The notes under the pieces: generated by a model
What the model was told of the DNA's origin: nothing
Seen by the model: the letters and a program-made list of their open reading frames with translations, nothing else
Databases searched by the model: none
In this document: positions 1 through 6,000 of the stretch, piece after piece
How positions within the stretch are numbered: position 1 is the stretch's first letter
Layout: each line of letters opens with the position of its first letter
Program-made: the position numbers and the translations under genes
From: Spirochaetales bacterium UBA1265
GTDB taxonomy: Bacteria > Spirochaetota > Spirochaetia > Sphaerochaetales > Sphaerochaetaceae
Assembly (NCBI GenBank): GCA_002308475.1
Contig: DBVL01000024.1
Location: forward strand, 1,344 to 11,075
Length of the DNA: 9,732 nt
Direction of reading: 5' to 3'

Positions 1-205
1 AGATAAGGTGAAACAGAAGTGTTCCAAGTCCTGCCATAAGCAGAGTTGTCTGCATGGAAAGAGGAAGTCCAAAGGAATTTACAAGGATCGGAACGAGAAC
101 TGTTGCGCCGAACATTGCAAAGAGATGCTGAAGTCCCAGAACCATCATCTTGGGTTTACCGAGTACTGTTGCATCTTTGATAGGCTGGTTTGAAATTTTT
201 GTCAT
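1..205 (-). CDS. uraA: Uracil permease, NCS2 family (N-terminal part, runs off the window)
   Basis: This is the first 68 codons of a nucleobase:cation symporter-2 protein that would import uracil across the inner membrane for pyrimidine salvage; the rest lies left of base 1. The start is ATG at 205-203, preceded by AGGAG at 217-213 with a 7-base spacer. The translation contains [18 protein letters not shown] (residues 24-41), the typical first-helix signature of UraA/PyrP uracil permeases, followed by a second hydrophobic stretch at about 50-67. The [10 protein letters not shown] form favours uracil over xanthine or urate members of the family. A short reading frame and a terminator hairpin lie directly upstream (261-335 and 231-260), implying control by attenuation. 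Family assignment is firm; exact substrate is inferred from the N-terminus alone. Confidence 0.9.
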   Translation of the reverse strand, partial: MTKISNQPIKDATVLGKPKMMVLGLQHLFAMFGATVLVPILVNSFGLPLSMQTTLLMAGLGTLLFHLI

Positions 206-230
206 ATTTCTACTCCTAAATAAAGATTCC

Positions 231-260
231 AAAAAAAAGACAACCACAAAAGTGATTGTC
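231..260 (-). terminator. Intrinsic terminator (attenuator) upstream of the uracil permease
   Basis: On the minus strand the arm GACAATCAC (260-252) pairs with GTGGTTGTC (247-239) in a 9-bp stem with one U-G wobble and a TTTT loop. It is followed at once by eight T (238-231). Two A at 262-261 can extend the stem into the T run. It lies between a short translated frame and the permease start, so it must be conditional rather than an end-of-operon terminator. Confidence 0.85.
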
Positions 261-335
261 TTAAAATTCAATACCAAAAGTAAAAAAGGTGGTAAGATCA
301 AATCCGCTTGTCCTTATCAAAGTACCAAGAATCAT
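261..335 (-). CDS. Putative leader peptide of the uracil permease gene (24 aa)
   Basis: ATG at 335-333 follows AGGAGG (347-342) with a 6-base spacer, one of the strongest ribosome binding sites in the window. The 24-residue product starts [11 protein letters not shown] and continues with five Phe (positions 12, 17, 18, 20 and 24, all TTT codons) and five Thr in total. It has no recognisable domain and is unlikely to act as a protein; its translation is probably the function. The TAA stop (263-261) abuts the terminator stem at 260, so a ribosome finishing the frame would cover the 5' arm and prevent folding. The U-rich stretch encoding Thr-Phe-Phe-Thr-Phe resembles the U-rich segment of enterobacterial pyrL. 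A Phe-tRNA-sensing leader is the alternative, but the downstream gene argues for UTP. Confidence 0.65.
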   Translation of the reverse strand: MILGTLIRTSGFDLTTFFTFGIEF

Positions 336-421
336 CAATCACCTCCTGATTTCTAAGAAGGTAACTTATCAAAATATTGATTCTTTGAAAAGACTTGAAA
401 AAGGATTATTTAAAAAAATCT

Positions 422-1726
422 TTATTTTATTTTCCGGCACTCCATGTAATAGCGTTTTTCGTCAGCTTCTCCCATTGAGAAAGTCTTTCTTGGAAGTGCG
501 CCATCCTTGATAATGGTTTCAAAGAAAGTAGCCTTATCAATTGCCGGCAGGAATATTCCTATATTGCCCTTCTCGCTTCCGAGTTTGTCGGTAACATCCA
601 GGCCATGAATATAGTCAACCTGATATCCTTTACCTATCAGTGAATCCAATATTCTCTGTATGGTGCCTGCGGCAATATTCGACTTCGGCTTCTTTACTCT
701 TACATAAACATGTTTGTCTTCCGTGCAGTATCCAAAGCCCTGGACACTCTGGTCTTTCATGCGGGAAGCTATGCAGTTCTTGCAATTAACGGTCTCATAT
801 TCTATTCCATCAGCAACCTTTTCCAACTCAGAAATGAACACATCCTCAGGTACGTTGAAAAGAACTCTGTGTATGCTTTCAAAAACAAGACCCGGATCAA
901 ATATGTTCTCCAGTTCCACCAGGCAGAATCTTGCAGGGTGGGTTTTTCTCTCTTCCTCAGACAGATTCTGTTTTATATCTTCCCAACAACTCTTTGCTGT
1001 AGCAAAACTATGGTTTCCGTCTCCCATAGCAAAAAGAAGAGGATTTGACTTATCAAGATCAGAAGTAAGCTTTTCAAAGGAACTCAGAACAGATTCAAGG
1101 TCTTTCTCTGAATTCACCAGATAAGCTTCAACTTTTCCTCCGTTTTTCATCAAATCGGTCTCATATACTTTCTCTAGCTGGTCTTTTTTCGCATAGAGGT
1201 TTTCAATAATCTTCTCTTTTGCATCTGAAATCAAAACCATGATATGTGGAATCTCAAGTCCGGCGTCCTTTCTTATGGCCTTTCTTGGCGGTATTCTGGA
1301 CAAGATGGTACCTTCAGTTGCCCTGATAAGGCTCTTGGAATCTTTATCCCAGCTGTACCTGTCCAGGTCAAGAGCTGCCATAAGACCAAGTCTGAAAGTG
1401 TTGCCACAGGTTCTCTTTACAAGGAAGAAACAGTTCTCATAGGTCTTGAACAAGCCACTTTCCATATAGGAAGCCATGGTACTGTTTATGTTTTTTATTC
1501 TCTGCTCTGAATCTCCATCTTCAAGATAGCACTCTGGAAAAATCAGTTTTAATGTTGAAGGACTATCCCCAACATACTCTTCAACATCTTTCCAGTAATC
1601 TTTCTCTGAAGTGTACTGGTCACAGGCAACTACTGCCCATTTCTTAAGATCCACATCTTCACGTGGAATCATGATATCAGCAGGTCTTACCCCAAGCTCA
1701 ATGAATCTTTCTGTGATTGATGACAT
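422..1726 (-). CDS. DUF1015 family protein (434 aa)
   Basis: This is a cytoplasmic protein of the DUF1015 family, whose biochemical role is not established. The sequence shows GVRPADIMIPR (12-22) at the N-terminus, the conserved block MGDGNHSFATAK (234-245), and the C-terminal block LPRKTFSMGEADEKRYY (411-427), all typical of the family, and the length is normal. The open frame extends 33 codons further upstream to base 1825. The start at 1726 is preferred because AAGGAG (1738-1733) sits 6 bases before it, the family proteins begin about here, and the extra stretch would cover the likely promoter. There is no signal peptide or membrane segment. The gene is monocistronic between the divergent small membrane-protein gene and the permease leader. 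Confidence 0.9.
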   Translation of the reverse strand: MSSITERFIELGVRPADIMIPREDVDLKKWAVVACDQYTSEKDYWKDVEEYVGDSPSTLKLIFPECYLEDGDSEQRIKNINSTMASYMESGLFKTYENCFFLVKRTCGNTFRLGLMAALDLDRYSWDKDSKSLIRATEGTILSRIPPRKAIRKDAGLEIPHIMVLISDAKEKIIENLYAKKDQLEKVYETDLMKNGGKVEAYLVNSEKDLESVLSSFEKLTSDLDKSNPLLFAMGDGNHSFATAKSCWEDIKQNLSEEERKTHPARFCLVELENIFDPGLVFESIHRVLFNVPEDVFISELEKVADGIEYETVNCKNCIASRMKDQSVQGFGYCTEDKHVYVRVKKPKSNIAAGTIQRILDSLIGKGYQVDYIHGLDVTDKLGSEKGNIGIFLPAIDKATFFETIIKDGALPRKTFSMGEADEKRYYMECRKIK

Positions 1727-1745
1727 ATAGCGCTCCTTGTTTTTA

Positions 1746-1773
1746 AGTATAATTTGTTTGCAACAATTTGCAA
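1746..1773 (-). promoter_or_regulatory. Probable promoter of the DUF1015 gene
   Basis: Minus-strand TTGCAA (1773-1768, 4 of 6 to the -35 consensus), a 16-base spacer and TATACT (1751-1746, 5 of 6 to the -10 consensus) precede the gene. Transcription would start near 1739, just before the AAGGAG at 1738-1733, giving a very short leader. A second TTGCAA palindrome (1763-1758) lies in the spacer. Confidence 0.5.
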
Positions 1774-1775
1774 CA
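1757..1775. repeat. Direct repeat of TTTGCAACA in the divergent promoter region
   Basis: TTTGCAACA occurs at 1757-1765 and again at 1767-1775. Each copy contains the palindrome TTGCAA, and the two palindromes are spaced 10 bases apart, one helical turn. They overlap the -35 element and spacer of the DUF1015 promoter, so this may be an operator; no regulator is encoded nearby. Confidence 0.5.
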
Positions 1776-1825
1776 GAATAATTGAACCTAGACCATTTCA
1801 TGTCAAACGGATAGAATAATTTCAA

Positions 1826-2170
1826 ATGATAGGAAAAAGAAGAGTACTTAGCCTTTTAAATGAATTTGCTACCTTTTTGATAGGGATGATCATCCTCTTC
1901 TGTGCATTGTATTTCTTTCTTTATGCCTTTAATGTTGAGGAAGGTTTTTATTCTTTCCTCATCAGACTGATGAAAGCTTTCTTCTATACTGAGTTTGCAT
2001 TGAATCTTCTTGTATTGCTGCTGTCAGTTCTGTTTTGGATAACCGATCGTAGTTTTGAATATGGTTATTTTCTTAAAAGCATTTTGAGAACAGTTATAAT
2101 TGCAGTCATCTATCTTGTTATTCAGTTGATTGAGATTGTTGTAAACAGGGGTGCAAGTATCAACCTATAA
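1826..2170 (+). CDS. Small integral membrane protein of unknown function (114 aa)
   Basis: I do not recognise this protein. It is strongly hydrophobic with three likely membrane helices, at about residues 13-35, 50-72 and 84-106, a basic N-terminus (MIGKRR), and short loops such as NVEEG and TDRSFEYG. It is the only plus-strand gene supported in the window. ATG at 1826 is the first in-frame start after a TAA at 1817-1819. No good Shine-Dalgarno sequence precedes it; a possible -10 TAGAAT at 1812-1817 would give an almost leaderless message. Its last 11 bases overlap the end of the convergent tsaC-type gene. In its favour are the amphipathic membrane composition and the lack of a competing long frame in 1727-2159. 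A chance open frame is not excluded. Confidence 0.6.
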   Translation: MIGKRRVLSLLNEFATFLIGMIILFCALYFFLYAFNVEEGFYSFLIRLMKAFFYTEFALNLLVLLLSVLFWITDRSFEYGYFLKSILRTVIIAVIYLVIQLIEIVVNRGASINL

Positions 2171-2717
2171 GGTGCTGAGCATCATAAAGACCTTGGCGGA
2201 GTATCTTAAAAGGTTTTTCAGTTACATCTATTATAGTGGACGCAACCTCACCTTGGACCTCTGGTCCTCTTACCAGACAGTCAACAAGAGCTTCAAACCT
2301 GCTGCATATATTTGAAAAACTTACAAGAGTTGGCTCTCCAGACATGTTTACTGAAGTTGAATAAACCGGGGCATCAAGCTTTTCAAGAAGTCTCTGCAGA
2401 AAAGGATCATCCGGAACCCTTATCCCTATGGTGCCACCTTCTTTTGCCTTCAGAATGGCAGTAAATGGAGCCGGCCAGGCATCCAGTATTACCTGGGGAA
2501 TCTCAGAAGCAAGACTCATGGCCTGCTCTTTTGTTGCCAGAATAAGAAAAGGTTTATCAGCGTCTCTTCCCTTAATCTCTTTAAGAGGCTTTTCTCCAAG
2601 TCCGTAGATGGCACATAGACCATAGATAGTATCACATGGAAGGACTATGACGGCCCCGTCAGCCATCAATGTAGTAAGTGTCTGAAGTGTCTCCGGATTT
2701 GTCTTGTTCAAAATCAT
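2160..2717 (-). CDS. tsaC: L-threonylcarbamoyladenylate synthase, TsaC/YrdC family (185 aa)
   Basis: The protein would join threonine, bicarbonate and ATP into threonylcarbamoyl-AMP, the first step of the t6A37 modification of ANN-decoding tRNAs, in the cytoplasm. Single YrdC domain, normal TsaC length, without the C-terminal Sua5 extension. Visible motifs are GAVIVLPCDTIYGL (21-34), IKGRDADKPFLIL (48-60), WPAPFTAIL (81-89), GIRVPD (98-103), STSVNMSG (120-127) and STIIDVT...ILRQG (160-176). The frame is open to 2786, but the start at 2717 is chosen because family members begin about 20 residues before the first motif and because the longer version would overlap the upstream gene much further. 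Even so it overlaps the FtsB-like gene by 59 bases. The ribosome binding site is modest (GAGG about 10 bases upstream). Probably cotranscribed with the FtsB-like gene. Confidence 0.9.
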   Translation of the reverse strand: MILNKTNPETLQTLTTLMADGAVIVLPCDTIYGLCAIYGLGEKPLKEIKGRDADKPFLILATKEQAMSLASEIPQVILDAWPAPFTAILKAKEGGTIGIRVPDDPFLQRLLEKLDAPVYSTSVNMSGEPTLVSFSNICSRFEALVDCLVRGPEVQGEVASTIIDVTEKPFKILRQGLYDAQHLIG

Positions 2718-3150
2718 CTTCTGTCTGCCTCTTGGAATCAATGATTGCAGCAAACAAAACAACCAAAGCGGAAATGCCGACTGCAATAAGAATGCATATT
2801 ACAGGTTTTAAGGGAGTGAATTCAATAACCTGAGGCTTGTTTTCTGGTCTGGAATAACTTTCCTGAAGTGCGGGAGAAGGAAATCTGTAAACCTCATCTC
2901 CTTCAACATAGTAACCAAGGCCTATGGCAGCATCTCTAAGTCCTTCCTCTGTGGAAAGCTTATCTCTTTGCCTCTCAAGTGCCTCAAGTTCAGTATTCAT
3001 GCTGTCTTCTTCATATTCAATCAGATGAAGATGGCTTAAGAGAGCCTTGTTGTAATAATAACCATTGGTACCAAAAATACCTGTAATAAGAAAGAAAAAA
3101 CTGAGGACTGATATTAAAAACAATACAATGTATTTTCTTGTCTTTGGCAT
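2659..3150 (-). CDS. FtsB/DivIC-like septum formation initiator protein (163 aa)
   Basis: This is a probable cell-division protein of the FtsB/DivIC type, which in other bacteria links FtsL and FtsQ in the divisome. It has an N-terminal membrane helix (about 7-27), a charged heptad-like coiled coil (about 37-68), then GLGYYVEGDEVYRF (77-90), which matches the family's conserved LGxxxxGExVYRF region. Unusually, it continues past that point with a proline-rich linker, a second hydrophobic helix (about 115-138) and an acidic tail, where typical FtsB stops near 100 residues. Topology therefore predicts both ends in the cytoplasm. The last 59 bases overlap tsaC. The Shine-Dalgarno sequence is poor and the promoter lies only a few bases upstream, so translation may be near-leaderless. 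Confidence 0.8.
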   Translation of the reverse strand: MPKTRKYIVLFLISVLSFFFLITGIFGTNGYYYNKALLSHLHLIEYEEDSMNTELEALERQRDKLSTEEGLRDAAIGLGYYVEGDEVYRFPSPALQESYSRPENKPQVIEFTPLKPVICILIAVGISALVVLFAAIIDSKRQTEDDFEQDKSGDTSDTYYIDG

Positions 3151-3160
3151 ATTCAGTTTA

Positions 3161-3188
3161 ATAATAGTCTCAAATGTAAAAATGTAAA
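3161..3188 (-). promoter_or_regulatory. Promoter of the FtsB-like/tsaC unit
   Basis: On the minus strand TTTACA (3188-3183, 5 of 6) and TATTAT (3166-3161, 5 of 6) are separated by 16 bases. The predicted start point, near 3154, is only about four bases before the ATG at 3150, so the transcript would be almost leaderless. It separates this pair from ribonuclease Z, which ends at 3211. Confidence 0.6.
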
Positions 3189-3210
3189 AGAGGTGTTCCC
3201 TTCAGGGTTT

Positions 3211-4134
3211 TCAATCCTCATGGTTCAGAGTGAAACTCATCCTGTCCTTGCACAGAACTGTTTCCGGAAATACTTCTCTTGCCTCATCAAGAAGGGTGTA
3301 CAGTTCCCTATCAGTATATCTTGGACTGTAGTGAATAAGCCCCATCTTCTTTACTCCTGCCTGAAGTGCAATAGTGGCACTCTGCGTACTGGTCATATGC
3401 TTTTTCTCATATGCATCCTGGGAAAGATCCTTGGTGAACATGCCTTCACATAGAAGAAGATCTGAATTTTTCACATAGTTTGCTATATGGGACATGTACA
3501 TGGTATCTGTAACATACGAGAACTTTATACCTTTTCTCGGTTTCCCAAGAACCTGGTCTGAAGTGACTGTTGTTCCGTTCTCAAGAGTTACGCATTCCCC
3601 TCTTTGGAGTTTTCCCCACATGGGTCCCATTGGAACACCCAAGGCTTGTGCCTGCTCAACTGAGAACTCTCCTGGGCGGTCTTTTTCAGTTAAAACATAA
3701 CCATAACAGGGTTTTGTGTGTAAAAGAGGAATGGCTTCCACCTTGTACTCATCAGTTTCAAGGATTACTCCTGGTTCAACGGGAATGAATTTGATCTGGT
3801 AGTTAATATACATATCCAGAAGTTTTCTGTTTGAATCTATATAATCTTTGAGTTTTTCCGGTCCGTAGATGTAAAGTGGTTCAGACCTTTCTACCTGAGA
3901 GGACAGCATGAGAAGTCCAGGTAGTCCTGTGACATGATCTGCATGCATATGGGAAATAAAAATAGAAGAGATCTTCTTCCAGTGAAGATTAAGCATTTTA
4001 AGGCTTACCTGCGTTCCTTCTCCGCAATCAAACAGGAACAGATCCCCATTCCTTCTGACCATGGCAGAAGTCAGGAACCTTCCAGGAAGAGGTTGCATTC
4101 CACTTGTACCTAAAACAAAGACTTCAAAACTCAT
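3211..4134 (-). CDS. rnz: Ribonuclease Z (tRNA 3'-endonuclease, 307 aa)
   Basis: This metallo-beta-lactamase-fold, zinc-dependent enzyme cuts the 3' trailer from tRNA precursors in the cytoplasm. Seen in the sequence: DCGEGTQ (36-42), the metal-binding HMHADH (62-67), H139 in PLLHT, the flexible-arm region with GVPMGP and WGKLQRGE (166-180), D210 in YVTD, the HMTSTQSA block (246-253) and LIHYSPRY (266-273). All expected metal ligands are present and the length is that of the short bacterial RNase Z. ATG at 4134 is 19 bases after the stop of the second permease; no clear Shine-Dalgarno sequence is seen, so it may rely on translational reinitiation. It is the last gene of the long operon, with no metabolic link to the Lol genes that can be seen. 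Confidence 0.93.
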   Translation of the reverse strand: MSFEVFVLGTSGMQPLPGRFLTSAMVRRNGDLFLFDCGEGTQVSLKMLNLHWKKISSIFISHMHADHVTGLPGLLMLSSQVERSEPLYIYGPEKLKDYIDSNRKLLDMYINYQIKFIPVEPGVILETDEYKVEAIPLLHTKPCYGYVLTEKDRPGEFSVEQAQALGVPMGPMWGKLQRGECVTLENGTTVTSDQVLGKPRKGIKFSYVTDTMYMSHIANYVKNSDLLLCEGMFTKDLSQDAYEKKHMTSTQSATIALQAGVKKMGLIHYSPRYTDRELYTLLDEAREVFPETVLCKDRMSFTLNHED

Positions 4135-4153
4135 AAGACAGAGAATAACAGTT

Positions 4154-5308
4154 TTACAGACTTGTGAACAGTTGAACAGGCGTAATCCGTGCTGTCCTTC
4201 TCAATGTAAGGCGCACTGTAATGAAGCTGATTAACATAAGAGCAGATAAAAGCAGGATTATGCTAAGGAAAGGAACAGTTACATCAAAATCAAGAAGATA
4301 GAAGGAAAGCCCCTCCAATCCGGCTTTTGACAGGTATGATAGCAACGGTGCCATATTCAGGGAAAGAATGAGTCCAAGAATAAGACCAACCAATATACCT
4401 GCAATTGTAACTATATATACAGAAACAAATAAGTAGTTTTTTATAAGAGAATTATCAGATCCCAAAAGCTTGTAGATAGCTATGTTCCTCATATCATCTT
4501 CCACTATCTGATTTGCTAATGATGCTGTATAAAACGCAGCCACAGCCACAACCAGAAGAAGAATTATCATGATCATCTGACGGCTGGCTACAAAGTTCTC
4601 ATATACGGCTGTATTCTTTGTTTTCCAAATGTATGTTTTTTCAAGGCTGGGCAAATAAGAAAGAACACAATCAAGATTTTCAGCGTATGAAGAATCAAGA
4701 ATAAGTTCAAATGAGGAAGTTTCTGCTGAGAACAGTTTCTGTGCATACTCATAATCAACAAAGCTCAAACTCTTATCAAGGCTGTCATACCCTGTATAGA
4801 AAACACCTGAAACTCTGGCAAGGACAGGTCTTAATACCCTGTCTGAATTCTCAGGAACAACCATCATTGCAACCTTATCTCCGACTGTCACATTCAGTTT
4901 TTCAGCGGTAGAGCGGCTGATTATTATTCCGCTTAGATTGGATTCTTCCTCTGATTTGGAGATGAAATGAAGTTGACTACTTCGTTTTTCATTGAAATAA
5001 GAATCATTTACTCCTTTAACAAGAAGCGGAGCTGTTTCTGTTGATGAGTATAGAAGAACATTTCCGGAAATAACAGAATCTGCACTGTAAAGCATGTAAT
5101 CAGGGATAGAAGATATGTCCTGTTTTGTCTGTATATGTCCATCTGAAAGGCAGATATACTTTTCTGTTATTCCTCTCATCATGCTTTCTGAGAAAACAAG
5201 GGCAAAAACAAGAGGAGCTGTAACAAGAGCAATCAGAATAAAACATCCGGTGAGTCTGGAACGTGATTTGAGTTTTTTGAAGATGTTTATCTTAACAAAC
5301 GGATTCAT
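4154..5308 (-). CDS. FtsX-family ABC permease, LolE/LolC-like (384 aa)
   Basis: This is an inner-membrane permease of the LolC/LolE type, expected to pair with the ATPase and permease encoded just upstream to extract lipoproteins from the inner membrane. Topology: basic N-terminus, helix 1 (about 21-40), a periplasmic domain of about 200 residues, then three helices (about 244-266, 292-318, 344-366). The segment after helix 2, with DDMRNIAIYKLLG (271-283), corresponds to the coupling region of FtsX-type permeases, and the end RITPVQLF (374-381) is typical of the family. Its ATG overlaps the ATPase stop in ATGA (5308-5305), giving translational coupling. It is more diverged than its partner; a MacB-like exporter is possible but the ATPase argues for Lol. 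Confidence 0.82.
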   Translation of the reverse strand: MNPFVKINIFKKLKSRSRLTGCFILIALVTAPLVFALVFSESMMRGITEKYICLSDGHIQTKQDISSIPDYMLYSADSVISGNVLLYSSTETAPLLVKGVNDSYFNEKRSSQLHFISKSEEESNLSGIIISRSTAEKLNVTVGDKVAMMVVPENSDRVLRPVLARVSGVFYTGYDSLDKSLSFVDYEYAQKLFSAETSSFELILDSSYAENLDCVLSYLPSLEKTYIWKTKNTAVYENFVASRQMIMIILLLVVAVAAFYTASLANQIVEDDMRNIAIYKLLGSDNSLIKNYLFVSVYIVTIAGILVGLILGLILSLNMAPLLSYLSKAGLEGLSFYLLDFDVTVPFLSIILLLSALMLISFITVRLTLRRTARITPVQLFTSL

Positions 5309-6000
5309 TTCACATCCTTGATCAAAGTCAGTTTTCTGTTTGTAAGCAGATAGACTCTGTCACACTTCTGCGCAAAGTCATTGTTGTGGGTTACAAGAAG
5401 AAGACTCTTCTTTTCAGCTTTTGCCAAAGACAGTAAAAGATTCTCTATCTGAGATGCGTTCTCCTCATCCAGTGCTCCTGTTGGCTCATCAGCCAGAATC
5501 ACGTCCGGATTGTTAATAAGAGCTCTGCATATGGCTACTCTCTGCTTCTCTCCTCCACTCAGCTGCGATGGATAATGGTTGAGCCTCTCAGTTAAACCTG
5601 TCATTTCAAGCAGATCCATGGCACGCTGTCTGCAGTCCTTTTCCTTTGTTCCTGATATAAGAGCAGGAACAAGAACATTTTCAAGAGCTGTAAAATCCTC
5701 AAGCAGAAGATTTGCCTGAAATATGAAACCTATATGTTGGTTTCTGTGGTATGACTTCTGTTTGTCATTCAAGGTTGCAAAATCCGTTCCGCTGCAGATA
5801 ACCATGCCTTCTGTAGGAGAATCAAGACCTCCTGCTATCTGTAAAAGAGTGCTTTTTCCGCTACCACTTTTTCCGATAATAGCAGTTGAGACACCTTCCT
5901 GAGCAGCAAAATCTATCTTGTCCAATATGAGGAGTTCACCACTACCCTTTCCGGCAGATGGAAAAGCTTTTGATACGCCTTTCAGTTCAATCGGGTACAT
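5305..6000 (-). CDS. lolD: Lipoprotein-releasing ABC transporter ATPase, LolD-like (231 aa)
   Basis: This cytoplasmic ATPase would power the two flanking permeases. All nucleotide-binding motifs are intact: Walker [10 protein letters not shown] (43-51), Q-loop Q95, signature LSGGEKQR (147-154), Walker B VILADEP (167-173) and the switch histidine H205. The stretch [18 protein letters not shown] (92-109) resembles the LolD-specific region between Q-loop and signature ([13 protein letters not shown] in proteobacterial LolD), which separates it from MacB-type ATPases. Length is normal. It has a good GGAGGT (6014-6009) inside the end of the preceding permease, which it overlaps by 14 bases, and it overlaps the following permease by 4. 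The permease-ATPase-permease order keeps the three subunits in one coupled cassette. Confidence 0.88.
   Translation of the reverse strand: MYPIELKGVSKAFPSAGKGSGELLILDKIDFAAQEGVSTAIIGKSGSGKSTLLQIAGGLDSPTEGMVICSGTDFATLNDKQKSYHRNQHIGFIFQANLLLEDFTALENVLVPALISGTKEKDCRQRAMDLLEMTGLTERLNHYPSQLSGGEKQRVAICRALINNPDVILADEPTGALDEENASQIENLLLSLAKAEKKSLLLVTHNNDFAQKCDRVYLLTNRKLTLIKDVK

Larger units (their letters stand above)
206..347 (-). promoter_or_regulatory. Attenuator leader of the uracil permease gene
   Basis: Read on the minus strand, this leader contains in order: the Shine-Dalgarno sequence AGGAGGTGATTG (347-336), a 24-codon reading frame (335-261), U-rich tracts inside that frame (six T at 287-282, four at 279-276, four at 266-263), a stem-loop with eight T (260-231), and the permease ribosome binding site (217-213). 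In enterobacterial pyrBI and pyrE, low UTP makes RNA polymerase pause in U-rich tracts, the ribosome catches up and blocks the terminator, and the gene is expressed. The same layout upstream of a uracil permease suggests the same logic. No PyrR-binding consensus or purine-riboswitch core was recognised. The promoter is not clear; a possible -10 AATAAT sits at 410-405 without a convincing -35. Layout is seen; mechanism is inference. Confidence 0.65.

Noticed and set aside
206..420. PyrR-binding leader or purine/xanthine riboswitch upstream of the permease
   Set aside because: No PyrR-loop consensus or three-way-junction riboswitch core was recognised; the translated U-rich frame ending at the terminator explains the region better.
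398..424. AT-rich hairpin after the DUF1015 stop
   Set aside because: The possible stem (AAAGATT with AATCCTTT) has a bulge and only one or two G-C pairs; the following T run is suggestive but the stem is too weak for a confident terminator.
8..510. Several plus-strand open frames of 61-73 codons at the left end
   Set aside because: They are antisense to the uracil-permease coding region, its leader or the end of the DUF1015 gene, have no ribosome binding sites, and give low-complexity products.
1727..1825. 33-codon upstream extension of the DUF1015 reading frame
   Set aside because: It lacks a Shine-Dalgarno sequence, would cover the promoter-like TTGCAA/TATACT elements, and is longer than family members; AAGGAG sits correctly before the ATG at 1726.
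2718..2786. 23-codon upstream extension of tsaC
   Set aside because: It lies wholly inside the FtsB-like gene and adds residues not expected before a YrdC domain.
3198..3207. Hairpin CCCTGAAGGG after ribonuclease Z
   Set aside because: The stem is only 3-4 bp and the nearest T run is short and several bases away; too weak to call a terminator.
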